64,000 bases of DNA from Hydractinia symbiolongicarpus (lineage: Eukaryota; Cnidaria; Hydrozoa; Anthoathecata; Hydractiniidae): contig NC_079878.1 in NCBI RefSeq assembly GCF_029227915.1, forward strand, positions 4,526,001 to 4,590,000, in the 5' to 3' direction. Numbering within the stretch: position 1 is the stretch's first letter; each line of letters opens with the position of its first letter. Of the stretch, positions 35,301 through 46,790 are shown in pieces. The notes under the pieces were generated by a model, which saw nothing but the letters and a program-made list of their open reading frames with translations, did no database searches and had not been told where the DNA came from. The position numbers were made by a program, and so were the translations under genes.

Positions 35301-38300
35301 GATTTGGTTACCAGCCCTACAGAAGAAGTAGTTACCTACATCTAGGTCCGAAAATGTTAATTACCGTAATTAACTGTAATTATCAGCTCGTTTCTGATTG
35401 GTTAATTTTTATAAATTTCGATCCTCTGCAAGTTTTATTTCTCATGAGTTGTTAACCAACCAGAAATATCTGGCATTGTAATCAGGAGTCATTATGTGTA
35501 CAATAAGTTAAGAAATGCATCATACATCCAGTAAGTGGTAATATAAAAAAGAGTAATCAAAGTTTAGTTGAAGATAACAAGACTTACATACTCTTATACA
35601 CATCAAGTTAATAAAGTAGATGTGAAAGTCTCTACTTACCTGATTAGTAGTAATTAGTAGCGCTAATGTTAGGTACCCAATTTGACAGTTCTAAGGATTA
35701 ATTTCTACCTTCTCATTAATAATAGATGTAAATTTTTTGATGTAAAGAGCTAAATTTTACATTTTCTATGGTTAATATGCAAAGAAAATTTGTTTCTAAA
35801 CTGTTTGTCACCTTGGTCAAGCAATGGCACAAGGTTTTTTAACAGTAATTGCCAAACTTGTTTACTACCATTTTTATTTTGCTTTTTAACAAATGAACTT
35901 TAGCTTATGCAGCTAATTGAATGATATTTGATTCTTTTTTACCTATTATGGTTTTTTATGAGTCTGGTATACCTAGGAGATGTCACATGTTATGCAAAAA
36001 TTATATGTAACATAAGAAGGAAAGGAACAGAAATATGTTGTTGTTGTTTTAGATTTTGTGACTACCATAACCGAGTTGTGGATGCAGTGGAGTTGTATAT
36101 CAAACAAAAAATTGAGGTGAATAAATCTAATGTTGCAGATGCTGTTTCGCTTATAGAAAGTCCTGATAAATTAGATGCAAATGTTTCAGTAAAAGTCAAT
36201 AATTCTGATGACAGCTCTATATTGGAAAATATGTCACATTCTACAAGAAAACGCTCCTTGTCGCAGGGTTCCGAAAAAAATACAAGTGTATCTGTTGATT
36301 TTGCAATGCTTAAAGACTCCATCAATACAAGTCGCCAGAGATCAAATTCCACTTGCAAGTCTTCTGATAATAGTGATGGTGGTTCTTCACTGATGATAAC
36401 TGGACAGAAAAATAATGTTAAAGTTGGTAGATTCAAATATTTAAAATTCTTAACTGGCAAATCTTCAGAAATAGACAAAAATAAATTACCACCAACTGTA
36501 CGAAAGTTCTTAGATAAAAAAGTGCATAATTCAGCTGATTCTTGTGATGTCTCAGTTGCTGAAAGCTCACTCAAGTCACCACAGAAAGACCAACCTACTG
36601 CAAATGTTAGCTCAACAACAGTGACTGTGATTGATGAGACTGCAATTACTACACCCATAGCAGAAACAACATCAAATATTGATACAAATACTCCTAACAA
36701 CAGCACTAAAAGTCTTGATGTGATAAGCCTAAATCAATATAACGAAAATATTACAGCCAGTCTTCAGGACGCAGTAAATGATGTGGTGATGATAAACACA
36801 TTGTTCAGTCTTCCAGCGACAAGCACAAACAAAAAATTAAAAAAAATTGACAGAGGATTTAATTTTCTAAGTCCTGTGAAAGTTCCTGAGGCTACGAATT
36901 TAAACATCACAAAAGCTGCTCAGACTAAGTTATCAGATTCAACAACTGGTGTATCAACGAGCATCTGTAGCAACACTGCTGGTACTACAACTACTTCATG
37001 TCTACCTTGTAGTCATACATCGGAAGCTTCTACTATTTTATCTTTGTGTACTTCATTGGATAAAACTGTTCCATGTTGTAACATATCAAATGTAACTGCT
37101 ATAAGTACCAGTGCACCAGTTTGCTCAAATAGTACACCAGGTAGCTCAAATATCTCTGACAGTATGAATAATTTTTCGACTTCTAGTGCTGGCACTCACA
37201 ATTGTATTAATTCAGGTTTGGTAACAACGTGCTCTTCCACACCAGTAACAAACACAGCTGTGTCATTTAGTCAAATGGCATATGTTCGAAACCTTTCTGG
37301 AATATCACCTGTTTTAGAGCCGTGTAATAATCTAGAAATATTAGATAAGAAGGACACTGGTCAATTAAGTAAAAGAACATATTGCCCTTATAAAGATTTA
37401 AATGCAAAGAGTGAATCTGGATCGTATTTGGAGTCACTGTTGAGTAAACAAAGTGAGGATAATATGTCAGCAATGAGCAACAACTGGACATCACAAGCTG
37501 ATTCAAGATCACCAGTTTCTAGTCCTGACTTAACAGCAGATTTTGATATCATAAGGAGTGATAATAGAGGTGTGTATTTCTTATTTTTTCTATGTTCTAT
37601 ATCTTGGTATTGTATTGCATGAGTGTGAACGAAAGATTTGACTCTAATATACGAACACCAACATTGCAGGGACATTGTAGCGACAATGGGTTAAACAATC
37701 TCGCTACCACTCAACTTCAGAACGTCAAAAGTCGTGCAGACTTCGATGTCTGTACGACATAGACATCTTTTGTACAGACATGCATTTTGTACAGACGCAG
37801 CTGTAATGTTGACTGATATAACAATAGCGTCTCTTAAAAATAAAAAGTGCTTTTTTTAAAAAAAATTGCCTTCTTTTATAATTAACTATTATTCACAGGC
37901 TTGTGAATTTAAACTACTGAAAGTGAGTATGTTAGTGCCGACATTCGGCAGCAATGTTTTGGTAACCCACAATAAAAATGAGGTCGACAAAGTTGATTTA
38001 GAGGCACTTCAGGGATCAGTACGTTATGTTCTCCTTTACTCTGGTTAAACTTTATGTCAACTAAGATCTTTCGCAGACGTGTTACTCTTTCTATTTATTG
38101 ACAACTTTGACTTTTTTTCCTTAGAGTCGACTTTTCAAGATCTTAAATAACTTAAGATGCAGATTCTTCGTAACAAATTAAAATTTGAGGTGGTTTTCCT
38201 TTTTCTGCACCAAACGATGTATTAAAATCTTAATATTAATTTTTTCCTCACTTTTTAAACTAACAAAAAATTTTTAAAATATATCTAAATCTTCGCTTTC

Positions 38301-41300
38301 AGTGGAAGAATCAGTAGCTCACTTGAAAAATGAAAAGGTATCTTCACCAATAAATTTATACCCTCCTGAGGAGTTTTTCATTTGTGGATGGCCTCAACCG
38401 TTTATAAAAAGCACTTTTCAGTGTTATAAGCAAAAGAAGGGAATCTCACTTAAAATATTATTTTGCATATGGGCAGTTTGCTGGTGTCATTATGATGTTA
38501 TTAAAATTTATTCCTAAGTATGTATATCCCGACTCAAGCAGATATTGCCAGAACTAAAATAATAACATTTGCACAGTACTTATGTTATTTATGCACTAAT
38601 TTTCTGATGTAACGCAATCCTGTTTTGTTTCAGAGGATGAAGACAGTTTGTTTAATGTTAAAGAAGATGAAATGATCGAAGAAGAATTGGAAGACATAAG
38701 ATCTAATCTTAGAAAACTGAGAAAACTAGTATCAAAGTATGAGGGGATGGAAAGGAGATTAGAAGATTTTAGAAAATATAAAAAAATACGCAAACGTCGA
38801 TTAAAGGAACAGCAATTGACTAGTTTAGACAACAGTGGTGATGGGTCACCATTATTATTTTCTGAACCTGTTCAAGGTAAAACTACAGAGCAGTCAACAA
38901 ATTCTGTGAAACAATCCATAAATGAATCATCAGCAACCTGCCAGAGCAGTAAATATAAAACACCTCCTGCAACTTTGAACGACTGTGACAATACGTTAAA
39001 CTCATTATCAAGTAGTGCTTTGAACCATGATGATACTATCAGTGATTCATCTCTTCCTTCTCTTCAGAGTATTTTACAAAAAAGCCAGATTAAGAATACC
39101 TCAAATCCTTGGGATAGCGTTTCTAACAGCTACAGTGGAGAGATCTCAAATAATACGAATAATTTAAATAATAGCAAGCAAAACGATTTGCCTTGCTTAA
39201 AAGCTGTCAGTGGTACAAGCATAACAGATAAACAAATGGAAGATAAACGTCCTTCCAAAGAGACACCAGTGAAACAAAAATATAGAAGTAAATCAGATAA
39301 AAAAAGGAAAAATTGTGATTCTTCCAAAATCGATATGGGTCTGCAAGAAAATCTTTCTGAAAAGAGTAAGTGTGTAAAAACAGTAGCATCACCAGAAATT
39401 AATTTGAATAAGGATTCGAGTAACAGTTATGTAGAAAAGAAAAATACTATTTTGACAACTGGTTATGTTCAGAAGACGTATGGTTCCAGAAATAATGCAG
39501 GGGGAAGAAATCGTAGTACGGAGCCGTCAAAAGGAGAGAAAAAAAGTCAAACAAAAAACGGTTATAAAAATGCTGAAGTGAGACCTGCTGATTCAACTTG
39601 TGAAACAACGAAGAAGCGAAAATGCGATGCGACTGAAAAATCTATTACGCACAAGCATTTTAAAAATCCTATTGGACAGAATACGAAGCAAAGTAAACAA
39701 TTCTTTTTGGTTATTTTTTCCCCTTCGTATCCTTTCTAAAAATATAAATTTTCAGGTTAGAGTCTTGATGACTGAAACGATTTCATACTAATGATAAAAA
39801 CAAAAAACAAAAATACCTACCTGAAGAATTACGACATAACTGTAAACTTCGGTTTTATCTTAAGATATACTTCTTATACTCGCTCCTCACGTCCCAAACA
39901 TCGAATAAATTGCTTTCTTAATCATAAAGTAACATTGTTGAACTTGCAGGACAACGTTAATTTTTTTAAATACTTTAATTGGAGAAACTTTCGCGAGAAC
40001 AAAAAAATTCACGAAATTTTTTGGATAAACATTCGCGAATAAAGAAATTCGGAAATTTCGTGAGATTAACTTTTACAAATGAAGAAACCCGCAAATTTTT
40101 GCAAGATAAACTTTCGCGAACAAGAATTTTTCAGTTAGAAAAAAGCTTTAAAATTTTAGCATAATTGAAAATGTTATAAATTTTCTTTCTTAAAATAAGA
40201 TTTTTAAGTGTTTTGTGCGTTTTTTGGTGAAAAATGATAAAATAGCTTACTGGATAAACTTTCCCGAATGAAGAAATTCGAAAACTTTCAGGAGATAAAT
40301 GAAGAAACTCGCACATTTTCGCGAGATAAACTTTCGCAAAAATGGCGAAAAATTGCGAATTCTCCAATTAAGTAATGTTCCACATTTTCATCTTATAGAA
40401 AAAGCAATAACCGAGGTTGTAAAAGTTGACAAAAGACTTGTTAGTGTTACTCATATAAAAGTAAGATCTGGTATTAATTTGTGTATGATTACTTCTATCC
40501 AATAGAAGACGTTAGCAAATTTTTCTAATTTTATTTGTTCCAATACTCCATAATAAGCATCTGCATCAGGATTTATGATTAGTGGAATTTCATTTTACTA
40601 CATCATAGTGCGTTAATTGAGTTGTTTTTTATATTGTGTTCTTCTGTAGAACATCATGTTGTCAAATAATGGCTACCATGTTTTATCTTTTGTTGCTGAT
40701 AACTACTCATCAACAAAGTTTGTTTCTTTAAATCCTTTATAGTTTCAAACTAATTAGGCTATCATGTTTATTGTTTTAGGTTTTCTGTTCCCAATTCTTT
40801 TTCTAAGTTCTAACTAGTTAATTAGGCTTGAAATAAAGAATTTTAACTTACAATTTTCTTATCAAAACGTCTTTAAAAAACCCTTCTCACAGGTAGCTAG
40901 CTATCAGTTTGACTAAGTAACCCACTTATGCAATATAGAAGCTTCTTAGTAATGAACAAACTATTTCATGGTGTTAGCAATTAATACTGATGGAAGGATA
41001 CATACATTGTTTTTAGGTGGCCTACGAATATCTGTTTATAGCAACAAACTCACTCACGTTATTTGTGTATGATATGAAGGTGAATATAAATTGTTGTCTT
41101 GTAACCGCAAATTTCTTGACATGTACTTAGCAAGATAGCTTTTGTTTTATTTTTCCAGTCACAAAACAATATGCAAAAGATACCATTAGAAGGGCTTAAA
41201 AAGCTGACATGTTTTGAGGTGATGTTTGATTAGTTATTTTTTTATGTATAGTACGTGTTTGTATTGTTCGTTGTTTTTATTTTGCTTTTATTGTCCATAT

Positions 41301-44300
41301 ATTTGTTTTACAGCAATAGTTATGTGATTTTCATGATAACTATCTGTCTCATGTAAGATTTCTAAAAGAATCACAAAAGGTCAAGATAGCTTTTACCAGT
41401 TTTGTTGACTGTACACACTGTCAAAATAGCTTTCAAACTATGCCTAAAAATTGTTGTACTTTGCAAACTCACAAAAGAGTTTTTCAAAAAGTCTAAACAT
41501 TACGGTTTTTGTTATGAGACTTCGTAAAGCTTTCTTTTAAAGTCTAAACAATGCAGATATTTTGAGTGTAAGCAAGCATTCGAGGGAAGTCGAATCATAT
41601 TTTGAATGGGTACATTGCAATTTGTACTAAACTGTCTATTAAGTGGCAATTCAAATCAGGGGTATAATATAAAACAATAGAATTTTAAACAGGTAATTAA
41701 ATGCTATTCAGAATGATAGTATCTTTTTCTAAAAGGAAGGGTTGTAGTTTGTTATGCTTGTACTCGGTACGCCTTACAATTTATTAGCAAAGTTTCTATT
41801 TGTAGGTTGGTATGAATCGTGATAGAAAAATATTATACATTGGATGTAAATCATCTTCGATTGTTGGCTTGTGCTTTCATGTAAGTCTTTTTTGTAAGAC
41901 TCGATATTTAGTGTGCTGGTGATAATAATAAGGGATTTTTGTTTTTTTATTTTTAGTCCTGGAATGTTGTGCAAAGGTTTTCCTTTAAGTCACACTTTAT
42001 GGTTACGTGTATGAGTTTTATTGCTGACAAATTATTTGCTGGATTTACAACCGGGAACTATTGTTATGTAAAACCTGAGGTAATACCATTTTTTACAATT
42101 TGTGGTGTTGTCACAACCTGGCTTAGAAAAATATACTTGAGTGGGTTGGTAGCAATGTTTTATGCAAAGTTTCACGAAAGAAAAAGTAGTTTAAAAGTTA
42201 ATCCTAACTGTAAATTGTGTTAGATTAACATAACATCCCCTTTAAACATATTTGGGAATAATAATAACATTTAGAGCGTCATTTTATTTTTTATTTTTTA
42301 TTTTCAAATTGTGTTTTTAGGGGGTTATTATACTTACATTTTAATATTTAATTTTTAAGAGGAAAGAATGGCTACAAATCTTTTTAGCTTTGACTTTTTT
42401 ATTTTTGTGATACCTGCGTTTCTATCAAAACATAAAAAGTGTTTAAAATTACTTTGATATTTTTATTCTGTATTAAATTTTCAGTGAAGAAATATAATTG
42501 TAAGATTAAGATACACAATGTCCCCAGTTTACACAACAAGTTTTTAGGCTGTTCTCCTGCATACAATGACACGAATCAGTCAAGTTGTTTGTATCCCTTT
42601 TTTTCGTTATTATCGAATAATAAACAGTGAGAACTTGATTTAATGTAGTTAGTAACTATCTGGGACTTATTTTTACATTTGTCAATCCAGAACAATTGGA
42701 ATGTTTATTTGTATGATTTATATTTCCCTTTTTTTGTACAAACTAGGCTCTTTTTTTAAATAGCAAAATGCCATAAAAACAGATTCCACAATTTCTTTAC
42801 AAACCACCTCTTTTAGCTGGTCAGTAACCATATTATTAGTTGGTCAGTATCTTATTTTTAGTTGATCGGTAACTTGTATTTTAAAGATAACAAAGCTTTT
42901 TGTTTTAGTTTTAATTATGACAAAAATAACCTTTATTCTAGGCAAACACATGCAGTCATATGTATGGTCCATTCAGTACTAAAAGACCTGGCATTACATG
43001 TATGCAACCTGTCAAAAAAGAAAATACAGAATTGCTTCTGGGCACAAAACATGGTTGTATTTATGTGATAAGTATGGTAAATGATTTTGCTGTTTTATTT
43101 TTGTTCGGTTTATATTACTATTTCTTGTCAGGTAGAGATGATCATTTGCTGATTTACTGTGATGTTTTTCTAAAATCACCATTTCATGTGTCCTTTAATT
43201 TTGATATTAATTTTGTATCACTTAAATGGAAATCTAACTAAGAATAGATTAACATTTTTGCAACTGTAATTTTTAGTATATATGAGGTTTTAGAATGTTT
43301 AGTATGTGTAAGCCTTTAAAATATTTAGTATATGCGGGGCTTCGAAATGTTTACTATATGCGAATCTTTAAAATGTTTAGTGTGTGTGAGGCTTTAAAAT
43401 ATTTTTTCGCAGAGTGGTTTGGTGGTTAGTACCATATACATGGCTGGAAAGAACGCTGCTGTTGCTCATATGCAGGTGAGAAAAATCAAGTATCACTGCG
43501 AAACAAATTTGGATTTTTACTTAAACAAACGAAGTAACTAAAATAACAAAAAGCCCTTTTCCAGTGCACCAACACTGCAATGTGATTTGTACCATCTACA
43601 CATATTCTGATTAGTGTAGGTATTCCCCTTTAAATGCAGACCAAAGTATTTTTCATGATTTTGCAAACTAACCTCTCTAACGTCAAGTGCTTTAAAGGAA
43701 GAAACTTTATCAATGATTTACGAATTTAAGGACTAATTTCATGAATAATATTTTGATCAAAAAAATTCTGCTAGAAAATTGAAATAGTAAATTCCACACA
43801 AAAAATGCGTTCTTTCTCATTCTCAAGTAAGAAGGCGTAGGCGAGAAATTAACAAATTGATATAATTTATTCCCGCTTTTGTGTGTACATTAAGACTTTA
43901 CTAATTTATACAACTTCTTATCTCACGTGATTTACTTTCTTCATGATTTAGGTGATGGACGATACTCTGTATGCTGTCAGTGCTAATAAAACAATCCATA
44001 TATATGAATGCACGGTATGCGGCTCTTTCCACTTTCTGCACGCCGTCTTCGTAAGAAAGTTGCGGAGAGTAGATTTTGGATATATCTTTTTGTTTTTCAG
44101 CACTACAGCGAAAAAAAGGTGATTGACTGCCCCACTATGTACCTGCCAGTATCACCTTGCTCTGTTTCAACAATGCTTTACACTATCCATCCTACTAAAT
44201 ATACCATCGTTGAAACAGATCTTAGGGTAGGTTTTTCTGATTTAGTTTAGTTTTCTATGACCAATAGTAAAACCCAGTACTACATCTTCTAACGAATTTA

Positions 44301-45765
44301 ACACTTGGCATCTGCTGGATGGCAATATAATGGATATTGCATGAAACTATTATAAAATATTCTTTCCATTAAATATAAATTACTATAACATTTAGATAAA
44401 CTTTCCAATGTCGTAAACGAAAAAATAAATTATTTAAACTCATACCCTTTATTCTGTTTTCTTAACTATTTTTATTCGTAGCCAAGACCTAGTGTTGTAC
44501 GCCAAATGTTATTCTACAGAATAGCTGTATTTGCATCCTTTTGGTTTGTAACAACTACCTGTTATAAAATAGTGCATTAATAAATCCTTTCTTTACCTAT
44601 TTATGTTCTGTGAAGTACACACAAAAGATTAATAAGGGGTTCAGAATTCTAGTTGTGTATATGGTGAGTTTACATGGTGTTAAGGTTATTTATCAAAATA
44701 AATGCTGGCGTCATATTTTATATGACGTTATGTTTTATTATATATATGGGGAGTATGAAAGCGAGGTTCCAATGGAAAAAGCAGCCAATTCTATTGTTGA
44801 AAATTAGAATCAATCTACGTTCTCATTTAAAAAATGATGAAATGTACAACCAGTGCTAGAAATAGTTTTCTATCTTCGGTTTTATTCCAGTAGCCTTATA
44901 TATTTTTCAAACCAGTTTTGACCAATTTTTTTTGAAAAGTATATATTGCTAACTTGAGAAAATACTACTGCGTGTTCCAGGTAAGAAAGCGTGTTTGCAA
45001 AATGACATTAAATTTATTAAATTCATGGTGGACATATTGTGGATTACGTTATTTCATCTCTATAGAAGGCTGGTTCAAAATTTTGTTATTTTTTTAATTC
45101 TTTAGACGGGAAAATGCATCCAAATGTACCAGAGTGAGCACGGTGCAGGATTAAAAAGTCTTTGTGCAAGTGAAGAAGACAAGGAGACTGTGGTATGTGT
45201 CATTTTAATGATTTTCACTACTTACAGCCTAATCATATACAAGTGACCCTAATCTGACATTTGTTGCATGGTGTCGCGGCTACCCAATCATATATGGGTT
45301 GCCTTAACCTGAAAAGATCTTTGAAAAATAGTCTATTTTCTCAATAAATGATCATATTAGACCGACAATTAGTTTAAAATTGATTGGAAAAACCTACGCA
45401 AATAATCTATTTGTCCGATTTCATTGAACAATTTCTTTCGCCACAGCACTATGTATATTTGCTTGAATTTGTTTTGTTTTGTGTGTCAGGTGTACGCAGC
45501 AGCTGGCAATGGTGAAGTAACAAAAATTCGACCTGCACAAATAGCAAAACATAACGTCAATCTCGTACCTAAGAAAAGTAAGCCGGCGGAAGGTGAATGT
45601 TTTTGTGAATATTGTCACGTGATACTACCGAAATCTTTGTTGAGGCGTCATCAAAAAAAATATACTTGTTTTACGTGTAAAGGATGTTTGTGTTATCACT
45701 GGAAAGGTGGTGACCAAGCGATGCACGATCATAAGCTCCGTCACCATGGCTTCAGCAAGGAATGA
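20759..45765 (+). CDS. ZNF106: ZNF106-like protein: C2H2 fingers, coiled coil, WD40 domain; 20 exons, 1822 aa
   Basis: Exons: 20759-20815, 26408-26469, 29053-29307, 30634-31456, 32393-32506, 32713-32895, 33146-33411, 36053-37569, 38634-39692, 40399-40460, 41017-41079, 41159-41218, 41806-41880, 41957-42079, 42942-43076, 43413-43475, 43952-44014, 44101-44226, 45106-45192, 45490-45765. All splice sites are GT/AG and all phases agree, giving 5469 nt. Order: two U1/matrin-type fingers (C8/C11/H24/H30 and C46/C49/H62/H68), disordered Ser/Lys-rich middle, Cys/His knuckle (570-592), Ser/Thr-rich segment, coiled coil (about 1093-1155), WD40 repeats (about 1446-1740) and a Cys/His-rich tail. Order, finger spacing and length match vertebrate ZNF106 (about 1.9k residues), an RNA-binding nuclear protein. 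Orthology is from recall, not search. Confidence 0.85.
23780..24050. repeat. Two tandem diverged copies of an 'aacgctgat' repeat
   Basis: Blocks starting gaaacgctgat (about 23798) and taaaacgctgat (about 23947) share aatgtatagtatcat-like and aaggtttaaa motifs in the same order, about 149 bp apart. A third relative is at about 60595-60700 (aaacgctgagcgataaaatg). It is a dispersed family with no coding capacity. Confidence 0.65.
24306..24660. repeat. Tandem pair of a 178-bp dispersed repeat ending in agacagac...attattatagagac
   Basis: Unit 1 (24306-24483) and unit 2 (24484-24660) both start gactag[c/t]cgttagcccgtgg and share tttgatattcgtgtttccgta and gcgcagagacagac. A truncated inverted relative lies at about 63640-63752 (gggcgaactcgtggattttt). 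The sequence just left (24270-24305) ends in the same agacagac...tattattata tail, suggesting further copies in the array. Confidence 0.8.
26749..27475. mobile_element. Non-autonomous TIR DNA transposon, 727 bp, 7-bp TSD
   Basis: Terminal inverted repeats of 33 bp begin cttggaggaaag and differ at one position (a/t) between the two ends. Direct GTATGAC copies at 26742-26748 and 27476-27482 flank the element exactly and are read as the TSD. No transposase is present. It lies in intron 2 of the ZNF106-like gene. Short TSDs of 6-8 bp occur in several superfamilies (hAT, P, Dada), and the ends do not tell me which. Confidence 0.88.
30634..33411 (+). CDS. ZNF106: ZNF106-like exons 4-7: disordered basic region and first half of Cys/His knuckle
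   Basis: Exon 4 (823 nt) has a short hydrophobic patch (LLQLNSRFPSGNAIPFNFYG), then Ser/Lys/Gln-rich sequence with basic clusters such as KKRKIENKKQK that could act as nuclear localisation signals. Exons 5 and 6 are small and Lys-rich. Exon 7 has Pro/Thr/Ser repeats (S-x-Q-S-T-V) and ends in CKFKKRDGKFC...SLQ; the last codon is split, and its frame demands the donor at 33412 (aaaa|gtgaga). Confidence 0.8.
34010..34043 (-). ncRNA. Hammerhead ribozyme motif of the Penelope-like element
   Basis: On the minus strand the order is CTGATGA (34041-34035), a 5-bp stem II GGGAG/CTCCC (34033-34029 with 34022-34018) closed by a 6-nt loop, GAAAC (34017-34013), then GTC (34012-34010). This is the conserved hammerhead core and cleavage triplet. 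Stems I and III are very short, as is reported for ribozymes in Penelope-like elements, which may act as dimers. Activity in this copy is not shown. Confidence 0.75.
34234..34533 (-). pseudogene. Penelope-like GIY-YIG endonuclease fragment
   Basis: The frame contains PKDKINLKEQCNVVYEIPC, the YIG (VYIGET), the catalytic Arg region (KQRVQEH), HSWSRSHKFNW and a C-terminal ARKIKETI helix. A 4-bp difference from the inverted copy at 35217-35290 puts a stop soon after SVARN. The inverted copy stays open longer, ending LPEIWLPALQKK, so this one carries a frameshift. Endonuclease function in this copy is unlikely to matter because the RT core is gone. Confidence 0.85.
34694..35221 (-). pseudogene. 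Penelope-like polyprotein, N-terminal fragment
   Basis: 175 residues preserve the pre-RT region: NLSNRHLTTEETNLLSKG, a basic middle (KSKTPKDNLQKSERLSLKNL) and the ILPADKGRTTVIM motif followed by DYIDKCNEHI. The frame is then lost: residues from KLLKKDPTEVIKREAQMN onward run into a different frame just where the RT fingers and palm should begin. It is a relic of a larger retroelement protein. Confidence 0.85.
36053..39692 (+). CDS. ZNF106: ZNF106-like exons 8-9: knuckle end, Ser/Thr-rich segment, coiled coil
   Basis: Exon 8 (1517 nt) opens with FCDYHNRVVDAVELYI, finishing the C-x9-C-x8-C-x2-H knuckle, then runs through about 490 residues dominated by S, T and N with no fold I recognise. Exon 9 (1059 nt) opens with an acidic patch and a charged heptad-like stretch (EEELEDIRSNLRKLRKLVSK onward), probably a coiled coil, then another low-complexity Ser/Lys segment. 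Phase 1 joins phase 1 directly between these exons. The donor of exon 9 at 39693 (a|gtaaac) is chosen on phase. Confidence 0.78.
39800..40375. repeat. Intronic tandem cgcgaa/aaactttcgcgaa repeat
   Basis: Four or five degenerate copies of a roughly 60-100 bp unit built on gataaactttcgcgaa and gaagaaa(t/c)(t/c)cg(a/c)aaa lie between exons 9 and 10 of the ZNF106-like gene. The cgcgaa theme matches 11690-11960. Confidence 0.6.
40399..45765 (+). CDS. ZNF106: ZNF106-like exons 10-20: WD40 domain and Cys/His-rich C-terminus
   Basis: Eleven short exons, mostly phase 0, encode a beta-propeller: strand patterns such as YLFIATNSLTLFVYDMK, ILYIGCKSSSIVGLCF, KLFAGFTTG, ELLLGTKHGCIYVI, TLYAVSANKTIHIYEC and VYAAAGNGEVTKI recur about every 40 residues. 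WD dipeptides are mostly replaced by YD, YE and similar pairs. The last exon adds C1768-x-C-x2-C...H1785...C1791-x2-C-x2-C-x-C-x-H1801, a dense Cys/His cluster likely to bind zinc, and ends at the TGA at 45763-45765. Confidence 0.83.
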
Positions 45766-46790
45766 AGAAAAAGAAGTATCTTGTTGATTTTGTGTTTGTG
45801 ATGTAATAGAAACTGAAAGGAAATAATGTTGATAGCTAACAGCTGTAACTCGTCGTCGACCTGAAAGTAGATGTGTTTTGGATCTAACGCGACCCAGGAA
45901 GCACTGTTTCTTACCCTTTTGCCATAAATTAGTTATTTTTATGGAGTTATAATTTTTATTATAGTTTTTCTTTTACAAATATCCAGTGCTTAAGAAATTT
46001 TATATTTATATATCGTCACATTTATTTCTCCATTTCCTCTACTCGGATTGTTTTTACATTTATTTTGAGTGAATTTAGTCCAAGACTGGATTTATTGTTT
46101 TTTTGGATTTTTTTGAGAATATATTTGTTTATTTTTAGTATTTCTTACCGTAATTCTTTCGTTAGCCCTTAAATAGGTATAGTACTCCGATGCCTTGAAA
46201 GTATTAATTTTTATAGAAGTTTTGCAAGGTTTTTTAATATGTTTTTTTTTTCGCGCATCTTCAGAAGTTTTTTTTTTTAATTTAGCAAATTAAGCGAGAG
46301 TTACAATACTTATTTTTTAAATACATAGCGATTAAACAAATCACTTCCTAACATTAAATTTTCAAAAGAAAATTTTATTCGGTGTTCTTAATTAAATATT
46401 TTTTTAGTAAATTAAACTGGACGCTTTATTCAGAATTTAAGCTGCCGTGACATTGTTTGATAATCTGCACTATCGAAAAACATAAATTAACATCTCCTCC
46501 AGAAGTATACCTGTTAGCAACATTTTCTCCCTTTTGCAAAGCCATAATGTTTTTCCGTGTTTTTTTTTCAAAATATGCATAGAGGTGCTGTGTGATTACA
46601 GTAATAATTTATTCTTTGCTTGTGGCATCACCTTTGAAATCTCCTTTTTCAATTCCTTTAAAAAAAAATGTGAAAAAATCTCCAATCTCAATTGTTTGAA
46701 TGAAAATGCTATCATCTTCTCAAAAAATCTCCTCCAATCTCAATTGTTTTCAGAAAATCGTTTTTTTTTTTAAATTTAGAATGTTCAGTA

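Larger units (their letters stand above)
33985..35432 (-). mobile_element. Internally deleted Penelope-like retroelement in an intron, antisense, with an inverted 3'-end copy
   Basis: Minus-strand frame 35221-34694 (175 aa) matches the N-terminal region of Penelope-like polyproteins (LSKGMNF; IILPADKGRTTVIM). Frame 34817-34587 holds FLPFVPGTSER. Frame 34533-34234 is the GIY-YIG endonuclease (VVYEIPCKDC; VYIGETKRKFKQRVQEH). The catalytic reverse-transcriptase core that should lie between is missing, and the frames are shifted, so the copy is dead. About 205 bp at 34080-34286 recur inverted at 35217-35432. A hammerhead motif lies at 34010-34043. It is antisense within intron 7 of the ZNF106-like gene. 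Confidence 0.88.

Noticed and set aside
35928-36052. Upstream extension of ZNF106-like exon 8
   Set aside because: The open frame extends left, but the acceptor at 36051-36052 completes the Cys/His knuckle in the correct phase; the upstream part is Cys- and hydrophobic-rich intron. An alternative acceptor (cctag|ga) with donor 33381 also keeps phase but gives a less sensible peptide.
36062-36706. 214-aa minus-strand frame
   Set aside because: It is the antisense of the Ser/Thr-rich exon 8 and has no splice or domain support.
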